In this document: piece by piece, positions 62,201-64,000 of the stretch
Layout: each line of letters starts with the position of its first letter
How positions within the stretch are numbered: the first letter of the stretch is position 1
Assembly: GCF_041146795.1 (NCBI RefSeq)
Contig: NC_135182.1
Span: 4,324,509-4,388,508, forward strand
From: Maylandia zebra
Lineage: Eukaryota; Chordata; Actinopteri; Cichliformes; Cichlidae
DNA: 64,000 nt
Reading direction: 5' to 3'
Made by a program: the position numbers and the translations under genes
Notes under the pieces: model-generated
Seen by the model: only the letters and a program-made list of their open reading frames with translations
Database searches by the model: none
Told to the model about the DNA's origin: nothing

Positions 62201-63320
62201 GTCTTGCTTGCCCTGATTCAATGCCACTGTGACACAAGATTACATAGCAAGCTAAATTTTTTATTTTTTATCATTTTGGCCAGAAATAAGAAATTCCATG
62301 TTCAAAAATAAATATTTTAGTGTCTTAGAATATTGTTGAAGTTCAGTTGTTTATGTTTTCACAAAATTGGATTACTTATATATAACCTGGTACTACTTTC
62401 CAGTTGAAAATGTGTTTTCTGTCATTCCCATGTAAAACAAACATGCATTGAAACAGTTGCTGCTCCTTAAAACATCTGAGTGTGAGAATAGAAGGTCTTC
62501 AGACTCAGCAGCATGTATGAGCCATCTGTTAGACAGTGAATGTGTCTCTGCTTCTCTTGCTGTGACAGCACTCACTGTGAATTACACTGTTACCGCCAAC
62601 TGTCTCACATACTGCAAACAGGGACGACTCTGTATATGTTATGCTAATGGTACATGGGTTATAGTGGCCAGCCTGTTGCTGGTGCTCTAAGAAAGGAGGA
62701 GAGGAATAAAGAAATAAAGAAAAGCTGAAACAAATAGAAATAAAGAAGCAGTGTCATTCAGACTCTCACGTGAGTGTCGTCTCTGTACGTTTGGATGCAG
62801 ATGTGTGTTTGGTCTCCCAGAGTTGTGTTTGTATTTATATAATGAGTGAGGATAAAAATGCACAGGCACACATACAAAAGTAGGCTGTGTTTATTTGTCT
62901 AAAAACTTGCATAAAGACAGTTCCTGTGTATTCTAAAGGAAAGGAACTTAGATGTAAATATGAGTTCCTTAGATGTCTGTGGGACACAAAAGAATTTGTG
63001 AACTCTTGCTTGTTTCTCATGTATGTATGACAGCCTGGGTCATGAGTTTAAAATAAAGTTTTTTGTTCAACAAAAGGATGGTGTACACTCACTGACCTGC
63101 ATGAGTGCCTATAAACTTTACACTGGATTGATATTGTAATGTAAAATGCACTTTTCTAGCCTCTAGGAAAGGTTGCATACAGTGATGTGAAATTCGTTTT
63201 TTATGGGATTCTTTGAAGTCCTGTGAAAATTCAAGTGCATCCTTACTGCTTCCACAAGATTTAAGAGGGAATGTAGCAGCCAGGTCCTGCTAATCAATTG
63301 CATTTGATTAACTAATCATG
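59270..63320. other. gene-free stretch
   Basis: About 4 kb without recognised genes, RNAs or mobile elements. Short ORFs only. Confidence 0.35.
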
Positions 63321-63329
63321 AGCAAATGT

Positions 63330-63690
63330 CACAAGTTTCAGCATTTTTGCTTGTCTGAAACATGTCGGTGTGTTAACACACTGCCAGTCTTCCCAGGAGT
63401 GGACAACCAAACAAGTTCATCCCAGCATCAGATCATGCAATGCTCAGAGAAACTCCAAATAACCCAAGAACTACCTTTTACACTCTACAGGCATCAGTTA
63501 AATCTTAAAGTTCATGGCAGTACAATTAGAAGAAAACAAATGAACTTGTTTGGAAAGGGTTGCCAGTAGAAATTGGTAACATGGTTGCAAAGTTGCATCT
63601 GAATAAACCAAAGGATTTCTGAAGCAATGTACTTTGGACAGATAAGACCAAAACTGAGTTGTTTGGCCCCACACCATCACATTACAGCAA
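63330..63690 (+). mobile_element. Tc1-like transposase remnant at the window edge
   Basis: Near 63636 the frame reads WTDKTKTELFGP, the first-aspartate block of Tc1 transposases (compare [11 protein letters not shown] at 30030). Upstream text also fits a decayed transposase. Terminal repeats are not seen. Confidence 0.6.
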
Positions 63691-64000
63691 ATCAGTGCAA
63701 ACGACTCTGTCAATTATGACTCTGCATTTCTTCATATCAGTCTTGCTAAACTATACAGATCTGTTAAACTATAAGAAATTTTTTTTTTATAAAAAAATAA
63801 TGTAATATTATGCAGTATTAGAAACCACATGGAACAAAAAGTGACAAACTTTGTGTGAAACTTGACCAAACCTTTGTTACAAAAACCGGAACTGGATCTC
63901 CAACAAAGAACAAGCAGCTTTTATTAGAAGAGCCAAAATTTCAGCCTGAAAAAAGACCATCAGGTAAGGAAATTGACCAAGAACATCCACGTTTATACAG

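Overview
The window looks like nuclear DNA of a ray-finned fish, most likely a percomorph and possibly a cichlid. The reasons are intron-containing vertebrate genes, a hemopexin/Wap65 gene, a second ANKRD50-type gene of the sort kept in fishes, and a dense load of Tc1, hAT, SINE and LINE remnants of teleost type. Species assignment is inference only. Splice sites, phases and exon sums below were read by hand.

Layout. (1) 1-4700: the 3' part of a TRIM32-like TRIM-NHL gene on the plus strand (coiled coil plus NHL propeller). Its RING/B-box exons are not visible and probably lie before the window. (2) 4700-7620: a decayed Tc1-like transposon, then a 5'-truncated retroposon with a 17-bp target-site duplication and two poly(A) tracts. 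(3) 7620-12780: gene-free sequence. (4) 13166-23200, minus strand: a complete three-exon coding region for an ANKRD50-like protein of about 1406 residues (NTPase module, ankyrin repeats, conserved ETPL end). Its introns hold an inverted-repeat element and composite fish repeats. (5) 23200-28500: gene-free. (6) 28500-37200: a transposon-rich block. It holds a LINE reverse-transcriptase fossil split by a nearly intact Tc1/mariner copy, a 706-bp inverted-repeat element, an LTR-like promoter/poly(A) pair followed by a cysteine-rich ORF, and an 8-bp-TSD element that carries a THAP-domain exon. (7) 41449-45964: hemopexin (hpx/wap65), ten coding exons giving 431 residues, with TATA box and poly(A) signal and a tRNA-derived SINE in intron 3. 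(8) 46000-64000: no gene found. It contains a second SINE, a foldback element, a BED-type hAT element with perfect 8-bp TSDs, a second copy of the THAP-carrying element inserted inside a Tc1-like element, and another Tc1 remnant at the right edge.

The three host genes show no operon-like relationship. By family, TRIM-NHL proteins are ubiquitin ligases, ANKRD50 works in endosomal recycling with the SNX27/retromer/WASH machinery, and hemopexin is a secreted heme scavenger. The most interesting signal is mobile-DNA history: datable nested insertions, a THAP exon carried in two near-identical elements 22 kb apart, and a Tc1 copy one base from an open transposase frame.
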